NCBI GenBank assembly: GCA_030248065.1
Contig: JASAMV010008658.1
Location: forward strand, 1 to 64,000
Direction: 5' to 3'
Source of the DNA: Rhynchonema sp. JSB1_4
Lineage: Eukaryota; Nematoda; Chromadorea; Monhysterida; Xyalidae
DNA length: 64,000 bases
Shown piece after piece: positions 1 through 11,195 of the stretch. Numbering within the stretch: the first letter of the stretch is position 1; each line of letters starts with the position of its first letter. Under the pieces are notes generated by a model. It was not told the DNA's origin, ran no database searches, and saw nothing but the letters and a program-made list of their open reading frames with translations. The translations under genes were made by a program, and so were the position numbers.

Positions 1-1684
1 CTTCATTGTGAAGTACCATATGTTTAGGGCTCGTTCGTGCCACTTGGTCGTATAGTTCACGGGCTTGGTGTTTTTTGTAGCGTTGTGATCAAATTTTGCG
101 AGATACCCTGGCCTTTGACTTGCCCTGTTCACTGTATCGTGTTACTGTTCATCAGCTTCTTCATATCAGGAACATTCTGAAAACATGTGATAAAATGTTG
201 TGCCGTCTGTGAAAAGTTGGTGTTCAGTCCCGATGACTTCGGATGCTGTTTTTCACAACGTACAGTCAATTGGCTGTTCTACCTTTTTTTAAATTGTGTC
301 GAGATCGCCCTTTCCTGTTGGTTAATTCTGCACGCTAGCTTGGCGTATGTTTTTCTTCTCCAAATCATTTCATAGAATTTTCCCAACCGGAAGTTATGCG
401 CACGTTATTGACCAATTTAGACAGTTTTTGCGGTACTAAAGTGTGAGGTTGTCAGCTGATAAGCCAGCTGTTGTGTGGCCTTTGGTTTTTCCGACCAGTT
501 GGTTTTATCGCCGGTTTCTTTTCGCTATTTGAATCCCTTTTGTTCATATAAGTACATTTCTAATTTCGTTGCCACGCGCATTCTTACAGACGCAGGGAAA
601 CTCCCGTTCGAAGTCGAAGCAGGCAACAAGCTCAACACACAGTCAACAAGCCAGGCAGCTGGCTCGTGTGCGTTTCGAATGTTTCAGCCACACAAGCTGT
701 GTGTGTCGGCTGCGTGGCTTGTTCACTGTGTGCTGAGCTTGTTGCCTGTCTCGACTTCGAACGGGAGTTTCCCTGCGTCTGTAAGAATGCGTGAGGCAAC
801 GAAATTAGAAATTTACTATACCTACCAAACTTTCTGTTCCAGATCTCAATGATACATCAATAAAGTGATCAGTATTATTCTCTTTCTTACCAAAATCTCA
901 GAAAAATGGCGTGCGCCGAATTATGTGAGCTGGTTCAATCCACGGGCAAACCAATTGCGACAAAGTTGTTGGTGGGCCTGGAATGCAGGTTTGTTGGGAC
1001 CAGTTTTTTTTCGTGCATTCTGTACATTCATGCTATGTGCAAGACGGACCATCTTTACTTTCGGGCCGGAAAAAACCGTTTTTTTCCGAGTCCCGGAAAA
1101 ATACGTTTTATTTTCCGGAAATTTTTCCAAGTAGCAGCTTTTAAAAAAAACGGTTAAAATTTCCGAGATATTTTCCAAGGTTGCGAGAGAATCTTGTCCA
1201 AACCAATGTAAATCGGTACTAAACAGTTCAAAATGAGCACTTTTTAATTTCCAAGTGCATTTTTAGCCTGTTTCAGGCCATTTCCCGATGAAATTTTTTC
1301 CAAAATAGGCGTTTTTGGACCATGGGTATCCTTAAGTACTGGAAAAATATTTCGGAAAAACGGTTTGTTTTTTTCAAAAAATATATTTTGCGGAAAAACG
1401 CAAGTATAGGACCATCAACGTTTGAAGCGTATCACGCTCTTTGAACATCTGATACCGAGACGCGGGAGAGCCTAGATTTCTGTTATTTTGCGAATATTCA
1501 CTGTGGCGCTGATGACAGGACATTAATGACAACTTGCGAGCCAGCCTATATGTTTCGCAATATGGAGGGTGAGTATATCTAGGATACACTCTATTTGTCA
1601 GTCAAATGCACGATTGTGGCTGAGGCTGATGTTTCAACCCCTGCTTTTGCGTTTACGGTCTCATTTACACCGTCCACATTTCAG
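1..1684. other. Upstream stretch without a supported gene
   Basis: No exon could be supported here. It holds a fold-back repeat (556-812) and, from about 1040 to 1400, A/T-rich runs of the kind TTTTTCCGGAAAA and AAAAACGG that look like degraded transposon. The first exon of the methyltransferase gene that follows should lie here or in the ORF at 1569-1684, but no start could be chosen. Confidence 0.5.
556..812. repeat. Fold-back (palindromic) element, about 257 bp
   Basis: The left arm, starting ATTTCTAATTTCGTTGCC, is matched in inverted orientation by the right arm ending at 812. Paired positions sum to about 1368, so the arms are near 125 bp and meet around 684. The centre is rich in CACACA/TGTGTG and GGCTGCGTGG-like words, as is the larger palindrome near 30.1 kb. 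It is probably a non-autonomous fold-back MITE. Confidence 0.75.
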
Positions 1685-4600
1685 CAGCAATGATGCCAAT
1701 GCCAAGTGCGTGTCTGTGCTTGATTTCCTATCCAACTCAACCGAATATGACATCGTGGTTGTGAACGATATTCTGTCGAATAATAACAACGATTCACAGG
1801 TCAGGCTTGGTGTTTTGCTTTTTTTGTTCTTTTTGACCGAAAATGTGTCTGGGAGCCGAGATTATACTGTTGACTGTTTTGGACGATTTCGGTTGTTCGG
1901 TCCTCGACCAATGACACTTCTTTTTGTTTCAGGTATTCGCTGCGCTAATTCGTTCGGTTAAGGATGATGGGACCGTTTTCGTTAGGCAGAACATTCGTGA
2001 GTTCTCAAACATGCTGAAAATTTTGTGAAAGTACTCTTGCCCGAAAAAAAATGTATTATTGTTTCATGTGAAACATCAACTTTTACAATGGCCAGTCTGA
2101 CGCACTGTTTCGAAGTGTTCAAAACATCGACTAATCACGGGGCTCGGTCGTTACGAATGAAATATGTGAAACAGATGGATAGCTCGATAAAACAGGTTGG
2201 TATTGGTGAGTGTGAGCACCATTTTTACAGTGATCATTGTTTTTAGTCAACTCCCTGCATACTGACTGAGTGGGCATCTTGGACATCAGCTGTGCTGATC
2301 CAAAATACGCCAACAATCTTTTATCAGCATTTCGAGCCAGTGCACTGACTCTCTTGGATGGTTGTAGACGTCCAAAATACTTGGCAGTTTTACTGGTTTC
2401 TGTCCGGACCAGTGTGGTTACTGAGCAGGTGAAGCGGTTAGTATACCAACCCATTTTTTCGGCGCGGCGGTTGGTGTAATTTGACCTATTTTTGTGCCTT
2501 TTTGGAAAAAATTCTCCATAAGTAGGGTATTTTGGCGACTGTTGATTACATTGACCCAAAAATCACCCATTTTAGGCCTAAAAATGCCTATTTTAGGCAA
2601 AGATTGAGGCGGTTAGTCTAGCTGGTGAGGCCTAGTGTACCTTGGTCGCGGCGGTTAGTGTACCTTGGGGGACCCCGACCCCCTCCCCCCTAGGAACTAC
2701 ACTGGTCCGGACCAAGTGATATTTGGTGGACTCACCGCGCTGACGATATCCTGAAGCACCGCGCGTCGGTGAAAGCAATGCGAAACTACATAATTGCTGT
2801 TGTTACACGATTGCAGCACGCCAATTATCTCGACTTCTGTTGGTGTCTGGAGCGTGCACGAGTGGCTGAGGGTGCATCGAGCGACGAGCATGCCTCATTC
2901 AGGTTGGGTAAAGCAGGCCTGCCAAAAATTGATGGTTTTCATGTGCCTGCTTCGCCAAACTATTTGAGCCTCTAGATTCAGTGAAATAAGATTGTGTGCA
3001 GGGATTTCCTCGATCAAACACAATACAAGGACAGTGGAGTGCTCGCGTATGAATGGATATTTGGATATGGATTCATCAGTCCTGGTGGGGTCTGTTTTCT
3101 GAAATGACAGTGATCTGTTTTGCATGACAGTCCAAAATACGTGACGATTGTGCTGAATAATGTTCAGCTCAGCTGAAGCTTGTCAAAGTATCCGCCACTA
3201 AGAGATCAGTTGTTTCAGTGCTTCTGAAAAATTAACCAAGACTCTGTGAACCAGGTGGTGCGGCCAAAAATCAGGAGTTCCTCAAGTTGCTCCAACTGAA
3301 ACCGTCCGATGTCATGCTGGACGTGGGCTGCGGCATTGGAGGCAGTCTACATCAAGCTGTCGAGGTTTGTTTACCATTGTTTTTGTGATGAGTTCTGAAA
3401 AAGTGCAAATTGTTGTAAAATCAATTTGCATTTTATGTTACAAAATGTTTTTTTAGAATTACGGTTGTCGAGTGCTTGGCGTTGACCTGAGCTCGAACAT
3501 GTTGAATGTTGCCTTGGAACGATTGCAAGCGAAACCGGATGATCGAGTTAGTTTTCGGATGAAATTGTTATTTTTCTCTGAATCTTGTGTCTTTTTGGCA
3601 AATTGCTCATTTTGTATCTTGAGATTCGCTACATGCTTGCCGACGTGATGACGCACGATTTGGGCGCTGGCCAATTTGACGTGATCTACAGCCGTGATTG
3701 CATACAGCACATTGCCGATCTGCAGACTTTGTACGCCAGGTTTCACGTGAGTTCGGGTAGTTTAGTCAGTGCGCGTTCGGTCTTGGCGAAAAAGTGTTGA
3801 AGGGTTGAACTTCATGCGAAAATCTTACCGAATAAATAATTTTTCAATCCCATCCATGCATGACCAAAAGCACATGGAACCACATGATAGCGCGTTGACC
3901 ACTTTCAGAAATGGCTGAAACCCGGGGGTCGCCTGCTGACCACGAGCTATACGGCAGGATCTGGAGAGTTTAGCGAGAAATTCAAGGCGTATTTGAAGCA
4001 AAGACAATACGGGCTGAAGTCAATCGGTGAATATGAGAAGGTTTGGGATCATGCTGTCGTGTTGAATGTGGAACTCCATACAATGTTTCACGTATAGTCC
4101 AACCACGTGCTCATGAGACGACTTTTTTTAAAGCTTGCTTGGCCAGATTCAAAAATGCGCCGGTTACACGGGCTTTCGCAGACAAAAGAAAGAGATTGGG
4201 CCGAGAGAGATAATGACAAGTTCCAGCTGGCTGACCTCAATTTGTTGCGTGCTTGCGCGAACAGCAACGTCGATCAACACACAAATGTTTTGGGAGTCAA
4301 AAGAGAAATTACGCACCGAGGTGGAGAGCGTGTTTTTAAAAAAATACATGCGTTTCTCTTTCTTTCATTTCCGAAATACGTGGAACCAGAGCATCATTGG
4401 ATCCGTTGAAGTTAACTTCAAAGTAAGTCGTCTCATGAGTTCGTGGCTGGACTATACGTGGTAACTCCATACAGTGAAACCACCTGAGGACAGTTTTTGG
4501 ACGCTATTTTGTTGTTCGGTCACCATATTATCTAGATATACAGTAAGTGACCGCCAGCTAACCACATGTGACCGAAACTGTGGGGTGCCGATCATGTCAT

Positions 4601-5028
4601 TATGATGAAGTAACAGCAGTAAGTCATCACTATAAAGAGAGTGGAGTGAGATTTGACAATGTTTATTTCAGGCGTGTAAGTCAGCGGGTTTCAGCCATGT
4701 TGAATGCACGGACATGACACACAAGTTCAGGGAGATTCTGCTGGCTGAGATCAATCATGCAAACACGAATAAGACGGCATTCTTGGAGGTGAATTTTTGG
4801 GAGGATTTGGTTTTGTGTCTGGGTAACCGCAATAACTGATAAATTAGCAGTTCTTTTATGAGTTGTCGAAACATTTCCGATTGCAGTCCAACGTAATTTC
4901 GTTAGCTTTGATTGTTTCAGAAATTCAGCGCCAAGGAATTCGACGGTCTGTTGGAGGGTTGGCAGAACAAGATTGGCTATATTGACGCACGTAACCACTG
5001 TTGGTCGATGGTGTACTGTACGAAATAG
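1685..5028 (+). CDS. PMT-2-like phosphobase N-methyltransferase, one exon split by a transposon
   Basis: S-adenosylmethionine-dependent methyltransferase of the nematode PMT-2 type, which methylates phosphobases on the route to phosphocholine. Supported exons: 1685-1799, 1933-1996, roughly 2081-2202, about 2370-2896 (interrupted), about 3002-3081, 3255-3364, 3457-3546, 3624-3746, 3909-4040, 4672-4788 and 4921-5028 (TAG stop). The C-terminal catalytic half carries motif I (LDVGCGIGG, exon at 3255), the acidic motif VLGVDLS, the SRDCIQHI stretch and KPGGRLL. The exon around 3004-3080 has [16 protein letters not shown], a phosphoethanolamine-methyltransferase signature. The N-terminal half ([21 protein letters not shown]) lacks a good SAM motif, as in PMT-2. 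A 295-bp element at 2410-2704 splits the exon reading FYWFLSGP / SDIWWTH and brings an in-frame stop after about seven codons, so this allele is probably truncated unless the element is removed from RNA. The first exon is not located. Confidence 0.85.
2410..2704. mobile_element. hAT-type MITE (family 1), full copy with 8-bp target duplication
   Basis: The element starts CAGTGTGGTTACTG and ends AGGAACTACACTG, imperfect inverted termini matching other copies that start CAGTGTAGTTCCTGG. It is flanked on both sides by GTCCGGAC (2402-2409 and 2705-2712). An 8-bp duplication and CAG..CTG ends are typical of hAT transposons. The interior has the family core (GGCGCGGCGGTTAG..., ATTTTTGGCC-like A/T-rich blocks, CATTTTAGGCCTAAAA) and no transposase frame. 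It lies within a methyltransferase exon. Confidence 0.85.
4095..4454. mobile_element. TA-target MITE, 360 bp, copy 1
   Basis: Terminal inverted repeats of about 30 bp: the left end reads TAGTCCAACCACGTGCTCAT and continues GAGACGACTT; the right end is its near complement, ending GTGGCTGGACTA. TA dinucleotides flank both ends, as for Tc1/mariner-type elements. A second 360-bp copy in opposite orientation is at 55172-55531. It sits in the methyltransferase intron 4041-4671. Several frames stay open in both copies, but no transposase motif was seen. Confidence 0.85.
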
Positions 5029-5059
5029 GACACGGGCAGTGTTGTACTTGGGCATGGTG

Positions 5060-5456
5060 CTGACGATAGATAGATTTGGGACCCGAAATGTGTCGATGAT
5101 AGATAGATGACCCAAGTCCGAAATCTGGGGGGTCGACCCAAACTTGTTGACGATAGATAGATGGTGTGGGGGTACATAGTGGATTGGTGTGTAGTGCAGT
5201 TAAGTAGGTACTATGTTTAAATGTTAATGTAAATGTACCTAGATGTACTAAATTCGCTGGTAGCGGCGATTTTTTGCCTACTTGGGGTAAAAATACCGAG
5301 TTTGAGCCATTTTGAGTCAAAAATATCCATTTTGGTTTCCATTGCTGTTGACGATAGATAGATTGTTCCCAGAATTTGTTGACGATAGATAGATTAGCCC
5401 ATAAGCGTTGACGATAGATAGATGAAATCAAAGTGTGGACGATAGACAGATGAATT
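5060..5456. repeat. Dispersed GACGATAGATAGATG short repeat
   Basis: The word TTGACGATAGATAGAT recurs about seven times between 5061 and 5452, at irregular spacing, just after the methyltransferase stop codon. The units look like a degraded tandem array. Read on the minus strand they give a repeated SIYRQ-like peptide, which is not taken as coding. Confidence 0.7.
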
Positions 5457-5533
5457 TGCCCCCTCCACCCCAAGTGCTACCCTGGACACGGGTATTTATG
5501 ATAGGGACTATGCTAGTGAGCAGTGATGTGGTT

Positions 5534-5574
5534 GGGGGGGGGGGGGGGGGGGGGCCCCCCCCCCCCCCCCTTCT

Positions 5575-5608
<34 letters not shown>

Positions 5609-5672
5609 TTTCTTTCCCCTCCAACACCACCCCTCCCCTCCCCCCCCCCCCACCCCCCCCCCCCCCCCCCCC
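5534..5672. repeat. Poly-G followed by poly-C tract
   Basis: About 21 G followed by a long C-rich run with a few T and A interruptions. A G-run joined to a C-run can fold on itself and is hard to sequence, so an assembly or base-calling artefact is possible. The apparent proline/glycine frames are not genes. Confidence 0.85.
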
Positions 5673-5699
5673 CTGCTAGTGAGTGTACTGTATTTGTTA

Positions 5700-6687
5700 G
5701 TTTCGCATATTTATAAATGATTTACCATTGTACAGGGGGCTAGGACGAACATTCTTCAGATGGCAGAGGCTGCCTTGTCTTTTGTAGATACACAGTCAAT
5801 TGACGAATCATAGTTGTTGACTGTTGTTTCGCTTAGTCAGCAATCTTTGTTTGTAATGCATGTCTAGGAGGGTTGCGTCAGTTTTTTATGCTTCCAACTT
5901 GCCAGTCACTTGCCAAAACTGAATTTCCGTATTTGTTCTGACTATCTTTCATTCATATATTTTTACATTTCTTGCATGACATTATTATACCTCGTCGCAG
6001 TATTAGCATGTATTTGAAAAATATTCACCCTTTTAGTTGTATGTAAGGTAGAGCACATTGTATAGTTTCTTCGTTGGAGTTAAAGATGAAGTAAATTCCG
6101 TTTTTACTGATAATAATGATATTGTTTTATACTGTTTGAGTGCCTTTTTTACGCTGTAACACAGCGACAATCCTTGTGCAACGCCTATATATACATATAC
6201 ACCATATGCCGCATTGTATAAATTGGTACCATTTGTACTGTATTATATATAACACGTTTTCTTAGTTTCAGACGCTGTTATCATCAGAGTGAGAAGAATG
6301 CTTTTTTTGTTTCCGTGATAAACAAGTTTGTGATCGTATAGTAACGCTGAAGTTGTGCTGTTCGCGTCGCTTGATGGTAACATGTCTGTGTACATAGTAA
6401 ACTTTTTTGGGTTACTACAGCTGGTTGATCGTACCGTTGATGTTACGATTATAGTTTGGTTTTCGTCATGTCTTTTTTCTGCAATCAACACAACACGTGA
6501 GACCAACCGCATCCCCGGGCAAACCAATTTACGGTAGATGACGGACTTGAGACATAAAAGAACCAAAGAGATACAGTAGCAGTTATCTACATAACAATGC
6601 AACATCAAAATGAAATGAAGTGGTTGTCAAAAGATGATGCGGCGGGTACTTGCGTAAGATTGGGCTCTAACTGCGGGGCCATAAAAT
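5700..6687. other. Intergenic, A/T-rich, no gene seen
   Basis: The span between the poly-C tract and the 3' end of the first innexin gene holds short A/T-rich sequence and isolated small frames with no recognisable motif. It probably contains the 3' untranslated ends of converging genes. Confidence 0.5.
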
Positions 6688-9600
6688 TCAATCCAATTTT
6701 TCGCTATATCCCTTCAAAGCTGCAGTCTCATCAAAATCGGGGCCCAGATTCTTGCGCGGGTACAGATCCGTGCCGTAAGGGCTCTGCACCGAGTCAGCCT
6801 TCATCGTGGCCACTTTGCTGTACTCCGTCTGTGACCCGTCTGGTTGCATCAGCGGTGCGCTCGGTTTCTGGTCACCTTTCCAATACACGTCCCATAGCGC
6901 TGCGATCACCTGGAAATGCGTGTTACCATAATTATGACTACCGTAATCCAATTATCGTAGTCGAAGATCACATGGCAATGTTTTGACACATGCTATGATT
7001 GTTGATGAAAAACTTTGCCGGAAAGTTTTGCAAGTGAGATCACTAAAATTATTGCCGCATTAAAGTGCCGTAGCCCATTTGCCCACCACAGTAACCCATT
7101 CAACTCACATCACACGTCACAATATCACCGGCATTATCACTGACCAATCGCAATACCGTAATCCCGTCACGACGCAACATCTTGCGTGCAAACTCACGCA
7201 CGGCTTTATCATCAGCGCTATGGGGGTCGCGGCTGATCTTCTCTAAAAAGAGTATATTTTTTGCCCTTTTCATATTTTTCAGAAATTCTTGTATATGTCA
7301 CTGAGGTAGTAAACTTGGTGAAGCGGCGCGTGTGTGAGTGAGTCACAAGCATATGCGACCCACCCCCCATTCCGCAACACCATCGCTATTATTATCATTG
7401 GGTTCGGCTTGGGGCATAAGGTTTTTGATATATCATGAAGGGGTGCGATTTTGGATTACCGTAACCGCTCAAATAGCTACAAAGTTATGCTCGTGAAATG
7501 ATTCACGTTCTACTTTGGGGTGCGCACACCTTCACTTCGTTGGTGCAAGGTCAGTTCGACGGCTGCGAACATCGTCTGAAAACCGACTCACCGCTGTTTC
7601 AAGATTGCTTTCGAAAGAGTGTTGATTTTTGAAGCAAAGAAAGTTTGTTGGATTCTGACCGACTTTTGAATCGCAAGTATCGAGCAACAAAATCGACACC
7701 GAAGTACGGATGCGCTGAGACGAGCAGCCAGTAGAGAAAGTTGAGAATTGTGACGATGATCACAAACAGGAACCACCACCAGAGGAACAAGTAGATCTTT
7801 TCGTTGAACATGTTGATCTGCAGCACACATTGGATCGACCAACGGTGCAGGTTGCCAAGACGACGCACTTCGAAGTCGCACATGGTCACCTGTGAGGTCA
7901 GATAAAGGTTTACAAACAACACGTCACCATAGTGTTCCCGTCTGAGGCCCTTTTTGTGTGAACCTCACCGACTGCAGCTCCCAAAAGCTTGACCCACGCA
8001 TGATGTACATGCACACATGGTTGGGGGACAGAATTGGAAACTATCCGATCGATTCGGGTAGAGAACCGTGTCAGTTGTGAAGGCGCATAGACTTCGACCG
8101 ATGCCAAAGAAAGGCATGACTGTTTTGATTAGACCCTAGAGGTGCAGCATTAATTACGTGGAGCAAGCTGTTCCTCTTCGCAAGTATAGTAGCTTTTGGC
8201 TTGCGGAAGTCAAGCCTTTGTCGTAGTACTTACATAGGTCTTGACGTTTTGGAGAGCTCAAGCAGAGACGCTCTGTAGAACCCAAACCGCGTTGGTAAGA
8301 CGACATACCCTGGGAAAGTGTCCCGATTGTTCCCATTCACGCCCCTGCGCGATATCATTCAGAATGCCCACACCCCACCAAGAGTACTGCGGACCGAGGA
8401 AGGAGTTGAGGATGAGGAATTGCGCCAGAACGTTGATGATGTAGAGCAACTTGATGAACAGATAGGTCATCGTCAGATACACGCCCCAGCCTTTCGTCAG
8501 TGTCTTGCCTGAAAAATCAGGTTACATGCTGTCTTCACGCCAGAGAGATGAATATTTCGGCTATCAGCAGCGCGGTCCTGCAGTCTCTGGTTCGGTACAA
8601 AGGCCACAGCATAACGATGAAGATTCATTCGGTCACCGCTAGTCAGTCCGTTTCCCATTTGTACAGGTCCTTAAGTGCTTTACCAGCATGCTGGGTCGGG
8701 GTGCCCTCTGTGGAAAATGGGTGCTGGTAATTAAAATTTGTTTCCCGCGAGAGCTACGAGGCACTTTTGCGGTGGTCGAAAATACATAAACAACGAAATC
8801 GCACGGTGTGACCCAATCCACTTGGCAAAACCAATCAGGGCAAAGTGCTTATGTCGGCAACAGCTGATATCGAACACCAAAAAATACTTTAAAAAAACGT
8901 TCATGGTACGTAGTATTTCGCAAAATTGTCCAACTTGTTGCCAAACCTGGAATCCAATTATAAACAAAACGCACCGACTGACGAGCGACTGCTCTTTACA
9001 TCCGTGTAGTAGCGATGTCCCTCAGCGACGTGTGCCGAAATCAGGCCGATGTCGTTCTTGTAGGCTTTGTTGTCCTTCAACGTCTTTTTGTCTTTGTCGG
9101 TCTTCGTTTGGAACGCCGCTTGCACGATTGCAGTCACGTTCAGACCTGCGAAATGCGGGGCCATCATTGTGTGGCCTGATACTGAAAATGTTACAGGGTG
9201 GAGCAAAAAGTAACGCACCGCTTTGCCAGTTGAGCATCGTCCACAGCAGACGCGGCAGGTAGAACATCATGGCTTGCAGCGCCAGAACGAACGGTACCCA
9301 CTAAAATGGTATTCAATTACAAATCTGGCATTGATTTGATTGAGATCGCACCGTAAAAACTTGGGCAGCAGTATGTATGCTTTTTGAGTCTGGTTCTTGA
9401 CGATAACCTGGTGCGCACCCATCCGTGAAAACAATGTTGCAGGTGAAAACAACGTTCAAACAATGTTCCAAACAGGCTAAACGTCAATGTTTCTCGTGCT
9501 ATGGCTCCAATAGTCATAGTGGAAAATGGAAATGAAAATACATATTTTATCTGTCCAAGTTTTCCATTTTCCAATATCACTAAGGGCATACCGGCAAATG

Positions 9601-10619
9601 GAAAATGGAAATGAACCAAGGCATATATTCTGTGTAAATTCTGACCAATCAGCGGTCGAAATTTGAGTGGCGCAGAAAATGTTTTGTCAAATACCAAAAC
9701 TTGACTGCTACAGAAAATGTTTTCTTTCATTTCCATTTTCTATTTTCCGGTATGCCGTTAGTCATACTGGAAAATGGAAATGGAAAACTTGGAAATAGAA
9801 AATATTTTTTATTCCATTTTCCACTAAGACTAAGGGAGCCCTTAGTAACTGTGAAACATCAGCACAGCACCTGATAGTACTGCAGTTCGCGTTGTTCCCG
9901 TTCACTGTGGTCTTTCGGTATGTCGTCATACATCGGCACCCAGTATGTATTCTCGACAAAGCAATAGTTCTCGGCATAGGCTTCCCAGCCTCCCTGAAAT
10001 GAAACAGTCTCTCTTCTAAAGAAACGTAGTGCACTAACGATTTAGAGTGGCCACCAAACAAGGGATGAGAAGGGTTTCATGATCAAAAATTATCTACGAA
10101 ATGGGTCCGATTGTCGAAGGTGTCCCCCAAGACAAGCACAGTATATCACACTAAGGATGGCCATGGAATTGTTGAACCTTGGCCGAAACGGAGACCGAAA
10201 CGGTTCTGATGAGACGGCTCACGCGCTGCAAAAGCGTGTGTCATGCTTTCTCTAAACGAAGTCCCTCCAGTAGACTTTCTTTTATACCTACATACATAGG
10301 TCTGACTCTTCTACTGTATACCTACTGTAGGTCTGATTCACAGTGTATATTTTAGGGATATGCAAAGTACTGTGTATCAGTCGACCTTTGAACTCGAAAC
10401 CGAACACATTCCCAAACCACAGTATCGTCAGCCCAACCGTACCGTGAACTGCGCGGGTACCCAGCATTGCAACGGTTGTCCGACGTACTGTTTGGCAGCT
10501 ACCGTAGTCGCAAATGCCAAAATGATAATGTTGGTGTAGAGATAGTTGAGTCGATCCACACTGTCGTCATCTGACGGAGCTCGAAGCTTGCTCACGTAAC
10601 CACCTAATTTGTCCAACAT
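6688..10619 (-). CDS. Innexin (gap-junction channel protein), gene A
   Basis: Four-pass invertebrate gap-junction subunit. Exons: 10619-10443 ([15 protein letters not shown]), 9993-9871, 9300-9219, 9181-9000, 8508-8309, 7889-7664, 7242-7109 and 6909-6688 (stop). Hallmarks are the first-loop cysteines ([19 protein letters not shown]), the innexin signature [13 protein letters not shown] split over two exons, EL2 cysteines in TMCDFEV and [13 protein letters not shown], then YLFLWWWFL for TM4 and [16 protein letters not shown] in the C-terminus. Phases agree across all listed joins except that a phase-1 exon is missing between 9000 and 8508. In exon 7889-7664 I used a weak donor (AAAA/GTCGGT), because reading on to the better GTGAGT donor meets an in-frame TGA. 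The gene lies head to head with innexin B. Confidence 0.9.
9480..9840. repeat. Nested short inverted repeats in an innexin intron
   Basis: The words GGCATACCGGCAAATGGAAAATGG (about 9587) and CCATTTTCTATTTTCCGGTATGCC (about 9733) are near complements, enclosed by further GTCATA(C/G)TGGAAAATGGAAATG and TTCCATTTTCCACTAAGAC sequences. The set reads as one or two nested MITEs in the intron between exons 2 and 3. Confidence 0.6.
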
Positions 10620-11195
10620 GTTGGATTAAAAGTGGCTGACTGAAAATGTGGAGTAAACATTTATTTTATTTTCATTGAATTGCGGAGTTCCAAAGTTTTG
10701 AATTTCGGGAAATCCACAAATACGTATAACGTAACATATGGTGAGGAGGAACATGTGTTCCACGCCACATTCCTCCTTGGTCTGGATAAGGGCATGGCGG
10801 ATCTATATGCATAGAAAGAACACTAACATGAAGTCCGACTCACTTTACGAAACAAAAACCAGGACACAACGAAAGATATGCGGTACAGTTGCTTCACTTG
10901 CTCAGAGTTATTATGTCAGCAAAATGCTGATAAGAACAACTGCCCGTTACCACACCCGTGTATGTTTTGTTGGTCTCACTCAGTTCAATCAGCTTATGTT
11001 GTTTAGATGACACACCACCAGCGTCTCTCGCCTCACCCACACATTGGAGTGGTTGGATTGTTGAAGTTCCTTTCTGATAACGAGAGTGATCGTGTTACCA
11101 GTACGTATGTATATCATTGTCAGGTGCACCCTCGATTGATACACAATACTTCTTGTAACAAATTTTTGCAAAAGAATCGTCAATAGTTCCATAGT
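10620..11195. promoter_or_regulatory. Shared spacer between head-to-head innexin genes
   Basis: The two start codons (10619 on minus, 11196 on plus) diverge from this 576-bp spacer, so it must hold the 5' regions of both genes if the start exons are right. No core promoter motif could be singled out by eye. A bidirectional promoter is an inference from geometry only. Confidence 0.4.

Noticed and set aside
4107..4464. Conserved frames in the 360-bp MITE as a possible protein
   Set aside because: Two partly open frames overlap and no transposase or other motif is seen; conservation can follow from recent copying.
4925..5473. 182-residue minus-strand frame with repeated SIYRQ
   Set aside because: It runs across the methyltransferase last exon in antisense and the GATAGATAGATG repeats.
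5435..5720. Proline/glycine-rich frames
   Set aside because: Translation of a homopolymer tract that may be a sequencing artefact.
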